Below, piece after piece: positions 1-14,221 of a DNA stretch of 64,000 nucleotides (position 1 is the stretch's first letter; the number at the start of each line of letters is the position of its first letter). The translations under genes were made by a program, and so were the position numbers. The stretch lies in NCBI GenBank assembly GCA_032358165.1, contig JAALGY010000011.1:992001-1056000 (forward strand), written 5' to 3'. The notes below the pieces were generated by a model that ran no database searches, had not been told where the DNA came from, and was given only the letters and a program-made list of their open reading frames with translations. The DNA comes from Diplosphaera chodatii (Eukaryota; Chlorophyta; Trebouxiophyceae; Prasiolales; Stichococcaceae).

Positions 1-2467
1 ATGGGGACCGCATCGCCCTCGTTGTCCAGCATGATCGCCAGATCGCGATTGTCCTGCTGCAGCACGCCCTGCAGCAAGGGGCGCAGCCTGAGCGTCAAAC
101 TTACCGCTCTACAAATCTATTGCATAGTGTGGGCAGCGCCATAGGCTGGTGGACGGCAGGCAGAGACCCCCATCCCAATCTCTATTCAACACATGACCGA
201 CAACATCTGACGCGCACCTCCAGCGCGGCAAGCGACGACTGCTGCTGCTTCAGCAGCGACAGCAGGCTGCGAAGTGAAGCTTCATCCAGCGCGGCCGCCT
301 CGCCATTGCCTTCTCCGTCGCGGCCTTTTTGGCTGCTGTCGAGCCGCGCCTGCGCCCGCTCCGCAAGACCGGCTACACGCCGGGGCAGCGCAGCTGCAGG
401 GTGGACTTGTTCCAGGTTCACGACCCGATGTATGCCCATTTGCGGGCTGCTGTATAGATGCATGCAGTAAAGTAATCAACATGCGTCGTGACACTGGATA
501 ATCCACACCCTGCCATGTGACACTGCACCACATCGATGCTGTCTCACACTACAACCTGGCTGCACCCTAGGCCTGTCAGCATACGACTGCTTATTGCAGA
601 GGACCCAAAGCAGCCGGCGCAACTCATGTGTAGCCATGGAGTCAAGAGATTGGCTGTCCATTCTCAATCATGGCTTGTTTATGGTATGGCACCTGCGCTG
701 GTCGTGCTGAGGCCCCTCTCCAGCGCGGCCAGCCGGTCCTCAGCCTCCGCGGTCGCCTCCCGGGCGCCCGGCGGGCGGTGGCCCATGGCCGAGGCGAAGC
801 GCCCCTCCAGGGCGTCCACCTGCCGCGCCAGCCGCAGCAGCTGCTGCCCCAGCTGCACCTGCGGGCCACAACACATCGAAGGCTGGCACCAGCTTGCCAG
901 CAGCGGCATGGGATATCCCACGGCGGATGCAGATGCAGACCCTGGACCGCTGGCGCTCTTTCTCTGCGTGTAGATGCATAGAGATGAGCTTGCAGGGGTG
1001 CAGACCAGCAGGCCAGGCAGGGATACCATCGACACGGACCTCGCGCCGCTTCACGGCCTCCAGGCGGCCGGACAGCAGCGCCTCGCGCCGGCGGCCCAGC
1101 TCCCGCACCGCCGCCGCCGCCGCGCTCAGCCGCGCCCTGTGCTCCTCCAGCGCCGCCGCCTGTTTTGAGGCAGCGCAAGGTGCAGCTGAGCGGTGGTGAC
1201 GTCATTCATGCCTGGCCAGGTTGGCAGGTGGCAAGGCTGTCCCTGCGACGATCCTCACAGCCTGGGCCTTCTCAACACTCTCCTGTGGTCTATGCCGCCA
1301 GAAGCTGCACCCGCTCGGTACGATCAGCATGCCAGCAGCGGGGTGCACCTGGGCAGCCTCGCGGGAGCGCAGGTCTGTCAGCCCGGCGGCCAGCACTGGC
1401 CACAGGCGGTCGGGGTTGTCTGGCCCTCCCGCCCGCTGCACCGCCTCCCGCCACGCCAGGTCATCCACCCCTAAACCGCAAGATGTGTGATCAGGCTGCA
1501 AAGTGTCGTACCTGCAACCACCGCGGGCCTGCTGCCCCGATCACCACACCTCGAATGCGCCCCCCCTGGGGACTGGTGTGGTGGTCAGGCTCTTGACTGG
1601 ATGCCTGCAGAGATGTGGCCTGTGTCATCATGGGGACGCAGGAAGCTGCATGCTACCGACCTGGCAGCTTCACGCGGGAGGCCGGGTTGTCGACCACATT
1701 GAGCAGCAGCGCCGCAAAGCGGTAGCGCGGGTGTCCTGGTCCACCGGCAAATGCATCTTTGAGCGCCTCGATCTCACGCGCCGCCGCCATGTCCGGCTGC
1801 AACGGCGCACCAAATGCTGCCAGTGCGCCCGGCTGCTGCTGCTGTTGCTGTGGTGCCTGCGGCGTCATCGACCGTAAGCAGTGAACACTCAGGGTTGTAC
1901 AGGGTCCAGTGTGCCCAAACAGAGCAATGCCTATGTCGGGTGCGTCGAACTTACTTCTGCGGCGCAACCCACCTGCTGTGTGCCAAAGCTGCCGATCAGG
2001 GAGGCCTGCTGCGCTGGCTGACCGGCGCCAAAGAGGCCACCGCCGCCAAATGCACTGCCCGCCGCCGGCGTGCTGGCCGCCCCAAACAGAGACGGTGTGC
2101 TGCCAGCCGTGCCGCCAAACAATGACGGCGTGCTGGCGGCCGTGCCCCCGAACAGCGAGCCCGCCGCAGCGCCGCCGCCGAAGAGCGAGCTGCTGGACGC
2201 TGCAGGCGTGCTCGCGGCGCCGAACGGGTTTGGTGTCGCCGTCGAGCTGAACAGGCTGGGTGTTGATGCCGCGGCGGATGCACCAAACAGGCTGGGTGTG
2301 GACGCCGGCGTGCCGAATAGGGACGGCGTGGAGGCTGCTGGCGCAGCGTAGGCGCCAAACAGGCTGGGTGTGGACGCTGGCGTTCCAAACAGGGACGGCG
2401 CCGAGGCGGCCGGCGTGCTGGCGCCGCCCCAGTTCAAGGCCGGGGCGCCGGGCGTCGCAAATGCCAT
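1..2467 (-). CDS. NUP54: Nucleoporin NUP54-like FG nucleoporin (3' end beyond window)
   Basis: This is a component of the central transport channel of the nuclear pore (Nup62-Nup58-Nup54 subcomplex). The first exon, from the ATG at 2467 (protein start MAFATPG), encodes an FG region of about 150 residues dominated by the repeat STPSLFG with NPFG and SLFGG variants. This is the disordered part that binds transport receptors. The next exon (about 1660-1870) has a poly-Q run, then EIEALKDAF and YRFAALLLNVVDNP, matching the conserved NUP54 segment that follows the FG repeats. Exons near 1200-1470 read DDLAWREAV and NPDRLWPVLAAGLTDL, also typical of NUP54. Exons at about 680-870 and 180-460 give coiled-coil helices (LLRLARQVDALEGRF). 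The sequence runs off the left edge, so the last residues are missing. A longer in-frame upstream start at about 2629 is possible, but MAFATPG fits the family better. The family call is firm; exon ends are not. Confidence 0.85.
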
Positions 2468-3079
2468 GGTCAATGTTGCTGTACTCAGCACTGGAGGTCG
2501 GCTGCTGAGCCGAGCGATGCAGGCGCTGTTGTTCAGGCCGTACCCAGCGCAACGAGATGTCCGATCAGAAGAGCACTCAAACGCTGGGGTTGCTGCCTGT
2601 GAACGTGTGTCAGTAAGGCCCCTCTGCAAACAGCAATCTCAACAGAGCGTCTACAGAAACGATGTGAAGTGACTAGCACGAAGTGATCGACCGTTGTGGC
2701 AACCTGCAAACTATCGATGGTGTCAAGGCAGCCGCATTGACCCACAAAGCGCGCTGCAACCCCTCATCTGCAATCAGGTCGCTCAGCGTAACCTGACTGT
2801 GCCTGTGACTGCCATGCTGCAGCTCCGCAGCATATAAGCAGTCTGCATCCTTATCCAGCACACGTCGTGGTAATATTACAAGACATTGTCTCGCTTTGAA
2901 GTTTGAACATGCTGTCGACATGCCCTTGGGCGTGATCAAGTGACTGTGCGCTACTACAGTATCAACATTGCGTCGTCCAGCACTTCGCACTGACATGCAT
3001 ACTGTGCGCCACCCCAGAACAAGGCGTGCAATCATGGTTGCATAGTTTTCTCATCTGAAATGTGGTAGCTGAACTCAGC
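2468..3079. promoter_or_regulatory. Divergent intergenic region between NUP54 and POLA1
   Basis: About 610 bp separate the two outward-facing start codons, so both promoters and 5' UTRs should lie here. I see no convincing TATA box, no repeat and no coding segment. The only basis for calling it regulatory is its position. Confidence 0.4.
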
Positions 3080-6000
3080 ATGGCAGATTCGGAAAGACGC
3101 CCACGACGTGCAGCAGCGAATCGGAGCAGCAACGCGAAGGAGCGCATCGAGGCGGCCAAACGCAAGCGGCAGGATGGGACGTTGGTGAAGGATGAGGCGC
3201 CGGTGTATGACACCCTGGATGACGACGAGTATGCGCGGCTGGTGGCCAAGCGTCGGCAAGCAGGTACATCTGCATCTGCCCCACGCTGCAGTGGAATGGT
3301 TCGAGATCCTTCATATCTTCACGTGCGTGCTTGCGGCGCTGGTCGTGTCCCAGTACATGCCTGCGCCAACGACCATGCAGGCACAACACTGCAAGCATGC
3401 ACGGGAACCTGGCGGTTGATCTCCCCAACGCATTGCTCATGCTCGAGATCACTCCAGTCGGAGCTTTCTCCATGACTGCGATCTGACGGGCTATCGTGCC
3501 GCGCCTGTTCAGGCGACTTCATTGAGGACGACACCGGGGAGTATGGGCAGGATCTGGGCGAGGAGGAGGACTGGAACCGCTCCGAGGCGTCGGGCGACGA
3601 AGGAGAGCCAGAGGAAAAGGAGCAGCGAAAGGAGAAGAAGCAGCACAAGAAGGGTGTGTGCATTTGGCGGGACGACAGTCCATGCATGCGCTGAACCATG
3701 CGCTAAGTAACATCTTGTGCGAGCACACCGCGACGGGAGCAACCGTCCTCAAATTGCAGGCAAGGACAAGCCCAAGCCCGAGCCTGGTGCCAAGGCGCGC
3801 CTCCAGAAGATGTTCGCGGCGGCCCCAGGTGAGCATCGCCACCCAGAGGCATGGCTGTAGTCATGCGGATGCACAGCGAAGGCGCAGTGATACATGCGAG
3901 GATGTGGATCACTGCCAGTGTAATATATATCCTGCCTGCCTCGACCGCAGGCAGCAGCCATGCACGGCCGGCGGCCAAGGTCGCGGTGACGGCAGAGTCG
4001 CAGGATGCGCTGCTGGCGGCGATGCTGGGCGGCGGTGAGACCAGCTTGGGGAGCGGCAGCCCTGGAGCGGCCGCAGCCACGCCGCAGCGCCGCCCCGGGA
4101 CTGCTTTGCTGGCAACGCGCCATACACCGAGCTCCCGCTCCCCCGCAGCATTCACGCCGGTATGTCTGAACACAGAGGAGTGCCAGAGTGTTGGCTGGCA
4201 ACCGCAATACTACACATATTCTTCGAAGCAGCAATGGTGGTGCCACAGAAAGTGATCATTCACGATGGACATGCAGCGGACGATGGGAACAGCAGCTTCT
4301 GCGGCACGGCCTCGTCCATCGACGCTCTCGCGGCCGACAGTCCCTCCTTACAGACGGCAGCGGTCGGCATCACCCTCGCCACCGCCCCTCGATGACGGCT
4401 ATGATGGTGGGGTGCAAGTGCTGCCTAATATGACGACTGTGTGTCAATGCACCGCTGCAAATCAGGGAGGATCAGGCGCTACAATGTTCTGCGAGACTCC
4501 AGAGAGCCCTGCACCAACATGCTCCGCAACGCTGCTGCAGGGCCAGACGCAGCGGAGGCCATGGAGGCGGCAGACCCGCCGTCGCCTGCGGGTCCGCCTG
4601 CTGCCGGCCAGCACAAAGGCGGTGACCCTGCACCACCAGTGAAAGCAGAGGCCGATGACGACGACCTGCTGCGCTGCGCCGAGGCTGCCGAGGCCGGCGC
4701 CGCTGCGGCTGCGGCCACGCCGCACCTCGCCCGCAGGGTGCGCCTTCCGTCTCACATGTCCTTTGAGACCTGATTGTAGGAGTGATAGGGTTTTATGGCA
4801 CAGCATTCGGCACGTCCCATCCCCAAGCAAGCTGCCTGGTTTGCCAAGGTCCTGTTATGACAAAGCGGTGCCAGCACCATTGCTGATACCAACCTGTCAA
4901 ACACATCTTGTGTCTGCATCATGGTTGCAGAAGCAGGAGAGTGGCGCTGAGCTGGCGACGCCCGCCGGCGCTGCCACCTCTGGCCTGGCGACACCGGCTG
5001 CGGCTGCCGCCCCGCTGTTTGCAGACACGCCGGCGGGTCCGGCGCAACCGTCTGGCTGGGACGATGTGTACCAGGAGGCAGATGACGGTGCGCAGCTTTC
5101 AGCCATAGTCGTGTACCACAGATTTCCTCTCATTCATTCCTTATATATGCATAGCAGCCCGGTTGCACATTGCACAGTCAGTCGTGAACGTCGTACGCAC
5201 TGCAGTTGCTGCTTACTGCTGGACACCAAAGCCAATGCTGACCCTGCCCTTGCACACATTGGACTTTCAGAGCCAGTGGAGGAGGAGCAGAAGCCGTGGA
5301 GCGCCGATGCCGAGCTGCCGCTGGAGGGCGACACGATGACGCTGCACCTCATGGATGCGCACGAGGAGGCGGGGCAGCCTGGCACCGTGTACCTGTTCTG
5401 CAAGGTCCGGGGCAGATTTGTCAGCCACCTTGCCTGCAGCACGCTTGGCTCTCTGCAGCTGCGGAGTGCCTACACACACTTCGGCAGCTGACTGCCTCGC
5501 AACTATCATGTCCAGGGACGCATGTGTGAACATAATAGCAATGGTCCTGCCTTCCTGCTGCAGGCGCAGGTGCAGGGGCACTGGTTGTCCGTCTGCGCCG
5601 TGGTGCCTGTCCCGCAGCGCGCCATCTTTGTGGTGCCCACCACCGAGGTCCGCAGTGGACTCAACCACAACCCTGCTGGTCACGAAGGCATAGTGCCCTT
5701 CTCAGCAGCTGACCGGCTGGAAGTGCATGATTCTTGAGCAGCAATGCTTCCTGAAAACCTGCTTTCTGACCAGCAAGATCATTCTGTGTCGCAGGCGCTG
5801 GCGCCCTGCCTGGATGAGCTGCAGCGGCTGCAGGATGCGGTGGAGGCAGAGGACGCAGACTCGGATGGCCACAAGGCCGCTGAACAGCAGCTCAAGCTGT
5901 ACATGCAGGTTCGTCAAACCGTATTGCATTCTAATTGCCAGCATGGATGAAAGATGCACGGAAATGACACAGCCGGGTTCCATGCACTATCCTTGAAATG

Positions 6001-9000
6001 GTATTGGGTCAGTAAGCTGACAGCTGCGTCTGTGCCATCTCACCGCAGCGGCAGTTCCTGGCTGAGACGAAGACCGAGGTCAAGCAGCAGCTGCTCGACA
6101 TGGGCATCTTCAGCTTGGGGAAGGTACTGCACGATCTGGGCCACCTGTATATGCCCCCGCCCATGCCAGAAGCAGTGCTGCCTTGCAGGTCCTGTGCATA
6201 CTTCCTGTGCTGTGCACATCGACCAATATGATCAGCGGCGCTGTGCAGGTGTCGATGCAGCCGCGGCAGCGAAGCTGGGCGTTCGACCAGTACCCCGAGA
6301 TCCCACACGGCAAGCAGTGGGTGCTGAAGGTCAAGGTGCCCGCCGCCTCGCCAGCTGCGCAGCTCATGGACATGGCTGGTGAGCATTGCAGCTGACACAG
6401 ATAACCTCCTTGGTTGCAGTGCATTTTGTACTCCGCAGTGCTTTGCTCCACTGTCGATCAGTGCTGCCTGTTTGGCATGCTGCCGGGGTCATGCTCTATG
6501 TCCGTGCGTACAGGTGACAGCTTTGTGAAGGTCATCGGCGGCGGCCAGACCAGCCTGGAGGCGCTGCTCATCAAGCGGCGCATCAAAGGCCCCTGCTGGC
6601 TGCGCCTCGCGCAGCCCGAGCGTGTGGCTGAGTCTAGCCGCCAGGTGCCGAGTTTGCCGATATGCACACAGTGCACTGCTGAAACTGGTCGCGCAGTTTG
6701 TACCTAGCAGGAGGCCGGTATAGTTTAGGTGCCCTGCAGTCTTCGGAACGAACCAGCCCAAAGTGTTGCATCCACTGCACATCACGCATGAAGAGAGTGG
6801 TGGTATTGATCTGATAGCAGACAAGTTGCGGCATCTGCAGGTCAGCTGGTGCAAGCTGGAGGTGAAGGTGGCCGGACCCAAGGCCGTCACTGCGCTTCCA
6901 CCTCAAGGTGACCCCCGCCGCCGGTTGCAACACTGACAGCTTAAAGCTGCACTGCAGCCCTGCAGTGATACACATCGAACCGAGGACCGCTGGTGCTGCG
7001 CTGACGCTGCGGCATGGCTGCACTGCAGGCACGCAATCGCCACCGCTTACAGTTGCGGCGCTGAATCTGAAGACATGGATGAACCCCGCAACCGGCACCT
7101 CCGAGATCGTGGCCGCCAGCGTGGTGCATCTGCCCGCGATGCGTGTAGACGTGCCCTTCCCGAAGGTGACAGCTGCAAGTGGGCCTCGTTCACGTACGAC
7201 AAGCAGCTTCCAGCAGCACGTTGATTGGGGTCGGCAGAGGTCATCTGATCTGGATGGGAAATCCGTACTGAATCGCTGCATGGAGTGAATGCAATGTTGC
7301 ACATTCTGCAGGAGGACTGGCGGCAAAAGCATGGCTTCAGGCACTTCAGCATTGTCCGCAAGCTGGATGGTCACCCCTTTCCCGCTGGTGAGAGCGTCTC
7401 CTGTGGCTGTCATGGTGACCGACATCATGTATGTTACTTATGTTGCACTGCGCCCTGGCCTCGCGCCAGTGGGCTTGCAGCTCAGCACCATGATAGCAGG
7501 ACCATTCAATCTGGTGTGCGGTGGGCATACAGGCTTTGAGGCAGCGGTGCGGGATGCCAACAGCAGCGTGGCTGGGCGCCGCAATGGCGGTGCAATGCTG
7601 ATGGCACTCGCCAGCGAGAAGGCGCTGCTCACAACGCTGGTGTGCTGCACACCCCTTGCTGTATCTAGCAGCCTTGCACGAGCCCAGGTCGCAAAGGCAA
7701 GCTGATGCAGGGATCCGTGGCCACAGCCGCAACAGTGGCATAAAGTGTGCAGGTGAACCGGCTGGCCAACCTGGATGCCGATGCGCTGGTGGGCCACAAC
7801 ATCAGCGCTTTCGACCTGGACGTGCTGCTGCACCGCCTGGAGAAGCACAAGGTGCGCCTGAGGTTACGTCCTCCTACACCGGGAGCCTCTGCACTCGTGG
7901 CCAGTGCAGACTTCATCAAACGCATGCAAAGCCTACTGATACCTCATGCGAGTGTGAAGCTGCACCGAGGCAGCTGGTCATATGCATACAACCCGCTCGC
8001 AGGTGTACCAGTGGAGCCGGGTCGGGCGGCTGAAGCGCGCCAAGTTCCCCAGCCTCAAGGGCGGCGGCCACACCTTTGGCGGCGGCGCCGGCGCGGGGGC
8101 GCTCGCCTGCATCGCCGGCCGCCTGCTGTGCGACACCTACCTGTCCGCCAGGTGAGCGGCGCGGCGATGTGGTGCCTCTTGCAGCCGGTGGTGCAGCATC
8201 TAGCTTCCGCCTCGACCCAAAGCCGCCGGGGTAGCCCCTCTGCTGATGTTGAGCTTGTGGTCAAGGCCAAAACCATGAGCCATGCAGCATGCTTCAGTTG
8301 CCTGTGCTCTCAATGCCAGGGAGCTGACCAGGGCGGTGGAGTACACACTCGCATCGCTGGCAAAGAGCATGCTCGACGAGCACCGCGAGGAGTTTGCCTC
8401 CTCCGAAGTGGCCGGTGCGCTGCTGTCCTTGTCAATGCCGCTGCAGTTACGGTGATGCAGACGATGATTGTACCCAGACACCTGTCATTGGTGAGCTGTC
8501 AGCATCCTGTCAGCTGGCTCCTGGCTGCCATGTAGGCCGGTATGAAAGCCGGGAGGGGCTGCTGCGGCTGGTGCACGCTGCGGAGGCGGATGCATGGCTG
8601 TCGCTGGGGCTGGCCGCGGTGCTCAACTCGCTGCCACTGTCGGCCCAGCTGGCCACTGTGTCCGGCTCCCTTTGGGCGCGTGTGCTGCAGGTGACCAGCA
8701 GGCTCATGCACTGCATTCTGACCTGAATGTCCTCTGAAATGCAGTCGGGTATATGCCACGATGTCGAGGTCTCAGAGTGTGCTGCCCTGATGTCAATGCC
8801 TTATTGTTTACACGGATTGCAGCACTTGCAGGTAGCATGCAGACGTTTGTGGTCGCAGCAGCTGGCCTGCTCACCCATGAGTGAGGCCTATGAGCATCGT
8901 TGCATATGCTCATGCCAAGCAGCTGACACTCGGCGTCACGTGGACTGCTACAGGGCCAGCGCGCGGCACGCATCGAGATGCTGCTGGCGCACGAGTTCCA

Positions 9001-12000
9001 CGGCCGCAAGTTCATGCTGCCCGACAAGCTGAGCTTCCGGGACCGGGAGCGGCAGCAGCGGGGCGCGGGCGGCGAGGAGGAGGAGGAGGCGCCCGCCGCC
9101 AGCGGTGCGCCCGTCGTCAGTGTCGTGAAGTGTACCCCTGCGGCTGGCGCTCCCTGCCCTGCATCGCCCTCAGTACTTGGCATAGCAGGATCACCAATGT
9201 TGAGCAGTGGCCTTCTGTCATTCCGTACATCTCGTTGCCTGGATGACTTGTGCGACTGCTCAGTGGCAGATGCAAAGCAGCAGCATGTGGATGGGCTGTT
9301 GACCCCAGGAAGCTCGGACAGGAGTGCTGCTTCTGAGGCGTCCATGTGCCACCCGTTGACCATTGCGTCCGTTGCGCAGGCAAGCGCAAGGCGGCCTACG
9401 CGGGCGGGCTGGTGCTGGAGCCCAAGAAGGGGCTGTACGACAGCTACACCCTGCTGCTGGACTTCAACAGCCTGTACCCCTCCATCATCCGGGTCCGCCC
9501 CCTGTCCATCATGCAACTTGATGCGTTTGACCAGCCTTTTCCCTGTGCATGTCAGCTTCATGTGGATGTGATGTTGCTCGTCGTGAAGAAAACCATTTCA
9601 TGGGCTGCTGCATACTAGCAGAAATGTAAGTTATTGACCACCAGAATGCACCCTCCATGTGGAGCACGTGCAGTTCAATATTGCCCCATGACGCTGCACA
9701 ATCACCAGTCAGGGGTCGATGTCGTCCTGGGTCGTGCAACATGTTGCTGACCATGACAAACTGTCAAGCGCAGGAGTTCAACATCTGCTTCACGACGGTG
9801 GAGCGGGGGGAGGAGGGCGCCGCGCCGGGACTGCCGCCAACGGGCGGCGAGGCTGCCCCGCTGCCCGTCATCCTGGCCGCCATCCTGCAGGTGCCGCCAG
9901 CACGGCAGTGCAGCTCTCTGCAACATGCCAAGACGTGTGTCCTGCAACCATAGCTGCCGGTGCTCGCCTCATGCTGGGGGCTGCGGAGGACAGCTACTGC
10001 AATGTGCTTTCGGTCAGCGTTTGCCATCGCAGCTTTGCCCGCCGACTGTTGTTAACCAGTCATTCTCGTCGTGTGCAGGCGCGGCAGCAGGTCAAAAACC
10101 TCCTGAAGTCAGAGCGTGACCCGGTGCGCAAATGGAAATCCACCGTGCTTCGTTGTGTATGAAGATCACTGATTGCAGTGTGCAGACTGCACAAGGCATT
10201 GGCCTGAAAGAGCGGAGAAAACAGTCGTGCTCCGTGCTCCTGCTGCAGCTGCGGCGGCAGCAGTATGACACACGGCAGCAGGCGCTCAAGCTGACGGCCA
10301 ACAGCATGTATGGTTGCCTCGGCTTCCGCGCCTCGCGGTTCTTCGCACAGGTGCCATACCACCCTGCACCAAGCAGTGCTTGATTGAATGCTTAGCACCG
10401 AGGCTTAAAGAAGCAGGGCTTTCTGTTCACACCCGGTGACATCAGGCTTCACCTGCGGCATTGTAGACAGCTCCTTGGGAATTCCTATGCAGAGTGCGAA
10501 CCGTGGGTGTCCTTCCTTGTGCAGCCACTGGCGGAGCTGGTGACTGCCACAGGGCGGGACATATTGCAGGCAACTGTGGACCTCGTCGAAGGGGAGCTGG
10601 GCCTCGAGGTGAATACTGTTTAGAGTCTCCATGCTGTCAGTCGAAGCCGCAGTAGAGTCTTGAGCCACTGGATAGTTTACACACGAGCCAGCTGCTCCTG
10701 AGGCTGCACCAGCAGTGTCCCAACCTGCACTCCATGCGCTACCCGCACCAGTATGCCACCCGTGCCATGCTGCAGGTCATCTATGGCGACACAGACTCCA
10801 TCATGGTCAACACGCGCACGCGCGACCACGATGCCTGCAAGAAGCTCGCCGACACCATCATGAGACAGGTGGCCATAGCTTCAGTACGTCCCTTCTGATG
10901 CCCAAGCCAGCAGGGGCATGTGGAGCGACCCACTCACTGATGCTGTGAGGCTGCAGCACAAAGAAATTAGCTGCTCAGACCAGCAGGGCTTGCGAGGCCC
11001 AAGCTGGGTGGCTCGCAACCCATTCTGCGCATGTTGAATGCAAAGCAGTTTGTACCTGCTCAAGGACATGTGTGTGCCCGGCCATGATGGCTGTGCCGTT
11101 GCTTTCCACAGGTGAACCGGCGGTACAGCAAGCTGCAGATCGCGCTGGACGGCGTGTACAAGGTCATCCTGCTGCTGAAGAAGAAGAAGTACGCCGCCAT
11201 CAAGTTCGAGACGGGCCCCGATGGGCTCGAGCGCGAGGTGCGCGCCCTAGAACAGCGTCGGGCGGTTTGTTCCAGCACGGGTTCTCGTGCCTTACTTGCA
11301 TTGCGGCCATCGCAGCGTCCATGCACCAGCGCTTGACGGGCACATCAGCGTGTCTGGGTGTCAACAGCAAGACATACACGGCGTGGGCCTGCCCATCCCC
11401 ACTCGTCACAGAACTGCATGAAACAACACTGCAGCTGATGGTAACAATACTTGCCGCAAACCACTGCAGGTGCAGGAGGAGAAGGGGCTGGACCAGGTGC
11501 GGCGGGACTGGTGCCCGCTGTCCAAGGAGTGCGGGCGGTTCGCGCTGCGCAACATCCTGTCGGGCGCGCCGCCCGAGGACGTGGTGCACGCCATCCACGA
11601 CCACCTGCGCGGGGTGCGGCAGGCTGTTCGTTCTAAGCCCCAAACCCTGGGCCTCACCCATGCAGCAGTCGGGGGCCGGGCGGAGCTGCAGCACCCATCT
11701 TTGTGATGTTAGAAACAACAGCGACAACCACAGGGCATCGTGCGGATGGCAAGGCCATGCTGCACCTCCGCAGCTGTAAGATGCGTGTTTTGGACAACCA
11801 TAAGCTCTGTTTTATCTTGCAACTCACAGGTGGCGGAGAGGGTGCGGGGGAAGCAGGTGCCGCTGGCCAAGTTCCTGGTCACCAAGCAGCTGACCAAGCG
11901 GCCAGAGGACTACCCCGACGCAAAAAACCAGCCGCACGTGCAGGTCGCCCTGCGCCGCCGCGCCGCCGGCCTGCGCAACGGCACCATGCAGGTGACAGGA

Positions 12001-14221
12001 CGCATGGCCTGTTCGCGGCTGGAGCCTGCTGTCACCCACATCGACCTGCCCCACACGGATGCCCGGGACTCACATGAGTACGCTGCGCGAATGAGCAAAC
12101 GAGGTGTCCGTTGGCATATCCCCTTCTGACGCATGAGTCGAGCCCTGACGTGCTGTCCAGCCCTAATGTGCTGTCCGTGCAACAGAGGGCATCCCGGTGT
12201 GGTGTGCAGGGCGAGACGGTGCCGTACATCATTTGCATCGACCGCAGCGGAGGCGGGGAGGGGGGCGAGGGAGCCGCCAGCGGCAAGGGCCTGGCGCAGC
12301 GGGCGTACCACATTGACGAGGTGCGCGCCCGGGGGGCGCAGCTGGAGGTGGACGCCGCCTACTACCTGTCGCAGCAGGTGCGGATGCTTTTCCCCAGCGC
12401 ATCATATGCGTTTCTGTTGGCGTACTGGGTGCGAACCTCACCCTGATGTGTTCACCTCCGCGCAGTGTTCGGCCACCCGCTGCTGTCATGCGGGTGCACC
12501 CACATGACATGAAAGGGGGCAGCACACGCAGCCTGTCAGGCGCCATTTTGCTGATGGAAATTGGATACTGCAAGCCGCAGACCAGGGTGCTACCCTGGCT
12601 GAACGGCGCTCAGGTGATCAGACGAATGCGGCGAGTCACATTTCTGCAAACACTGCCTTGCAGGTGCACCCGGTGGTCGCGCGGCTGTGCACGCCGATAG
12701 AGGGCACCGACGCCGCGCGGCTGGCGGACTGCTTGGGGCTGGACCCGTCGCGCTTCGCGGGCGCCGCCGCGGGCGGGGGCGGCGACGACGCGCGGGAGGA
12801 CGCGCTGGTGTCGGGCGCCGCCTTCTTCGACGACCCCGCGCGCTTCAAGGTGCCCCCCACCGCCAAAGCCTCACGGTTGCACATAACAAGCTTCGCGCCC
12901 CTTTTTGCTGCAGTAGGCTATGCTCATGAGCGCCTGCTTGGCTGATGCACAGGTGTCAATGTCAGATAGCCCATGCACAGCTGCTGCTACGATGTGCTGT
13001 AGATGTATTGCTAGGCGCTGCAGCATGCAAGTGTGCAAATATCATGTGCGGTTGTCGAAGTCTGGACCAAGCTAATGCTCGCCTGAAAAGTGAAAATGAA
13101 TCTCACACCCTGCAGGACTGCGAGGCGCTGCAGCTGGCGTTCGGGGATGCCGACCGCTTTGCCTTTTGCGGGGTGGAGGCTGTGCTGGGCGGCACCGTGG
13201 ACGCAACGGCAGCGCTGCAGCCGCCCCACGCAGTTGGCACCGCCATGCCGCTCTCAGGCAGGAGTTTCAGCGTACATAGTAATGTGTATGTCAATGAAAC
13301 ACCGCTAAGCTATGCCACGCTGCTCATGATGCGCACCTCTATATCGTCAGGACGGCTGAAGGATGTAAGAGCAGTGTGTCTAGTGCTGCTTTCAAGTGAC
13401 CCTGTAGCACTGTCCATGCATGCTGCCTTCTACCCACGGCGACGTTGTTCGAGCTGCTGCGCAGGTGCACAGCTGGCAAACCAGGCGCTGCTTGCGGCAC
13501 GGGCAGCGGTCTCCAGCTACTACGACTGCCAGCTGCGCTCCGATGATGAGCTGGCTCCGGGGTCCACACGCGACATCAGGCTTGCGTGAGTGTCTCCAGG
13601 ACCTCAGCATGTCAAGCTGTTTACACCGTGAAACAGCCAACGCACGGCCAGCTACACATCAATCCTTGGCAGGATGTATGTTGAAAATGGCAGCTGCCTG
13701 GTGGCAGCAGCTACGCAGGTCAGTATAGCTCATGGCTCCAGCACCACAGTCAGACCGATCATCAAGGACTTGGGCGACATCTGCAGGGTGGGCCCCGATG
13801 GTCGGCACGGCAGCGCGCCACCTGGTGACACGTCAGGCAGCATGAGCCGCGCCGTTCCTGAGGCGGCGCTGTACACTCAGCTGTCGGCGCTGCACCGCTC
13901 GCTGGTGACATTTCGTGCAGTTGCTGCTTTCCGTCATGCGTCCACAGCTTGCAGTGGGCTGTCTGCATACCCATCCACCTTCAGGCTACACCGTAGCCTT
14001 GATGTCTGTGTTGCCCGACTGCAAAGATGCCCTCGCTCGGTCCCTGACTGCAGGATGTGGAAGGGGCCTTGGCAAGGCTGCCGAAATCGGCCGATGCGGC
14101 CACAGCAGAGCAGAGGGCGGCGCCCATCCGGCGGCAGCTGGATGTAGCCGCGGCAGCCGTCGACGCCATCAGGAGCGGCTCGGCGTACCGCTGGGTGTCG
14201 CTGCGGGAAGTCTGCTGCTGA
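3080..14221 (+). CDS. POLA1: DNA polymerase alpha catalytic subunit
   Basis: This is the family-B polymerase that extends RNA primers made by its primase partners at replication origins and lagging-strand starts in the nucleus. The ATG at 3080 opens [10 protein letters not shown], followed by the family's acidic N-terminal region ([14 protein letters not shown], then [13 protein letters not shown]). Later exons give [12 protein letters not shown] and [15 protein letters not shown]. The exonuclease-like domain has [17 protein letters not shown]; proofreading is normally lost in this family. Palm motifs are intact: [11 protein letters not shown] at 9460-9492, [13 protein letters not shown] at 10288-10326 and YGDTDS at 10782-10799. 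KKKKYAA and thumb sequences follow. The C-terminal domain runs through [12 protein letters not shown] and [13 protein letters not shown] to a TGA at 14219-14221 (protein end WVSLREVCC). There are about 25-30 exons. The zinc-module cysteines of the C-terminal domain look sparse (see findings). TRM11 converges from downstream. Confidence 0.9.
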
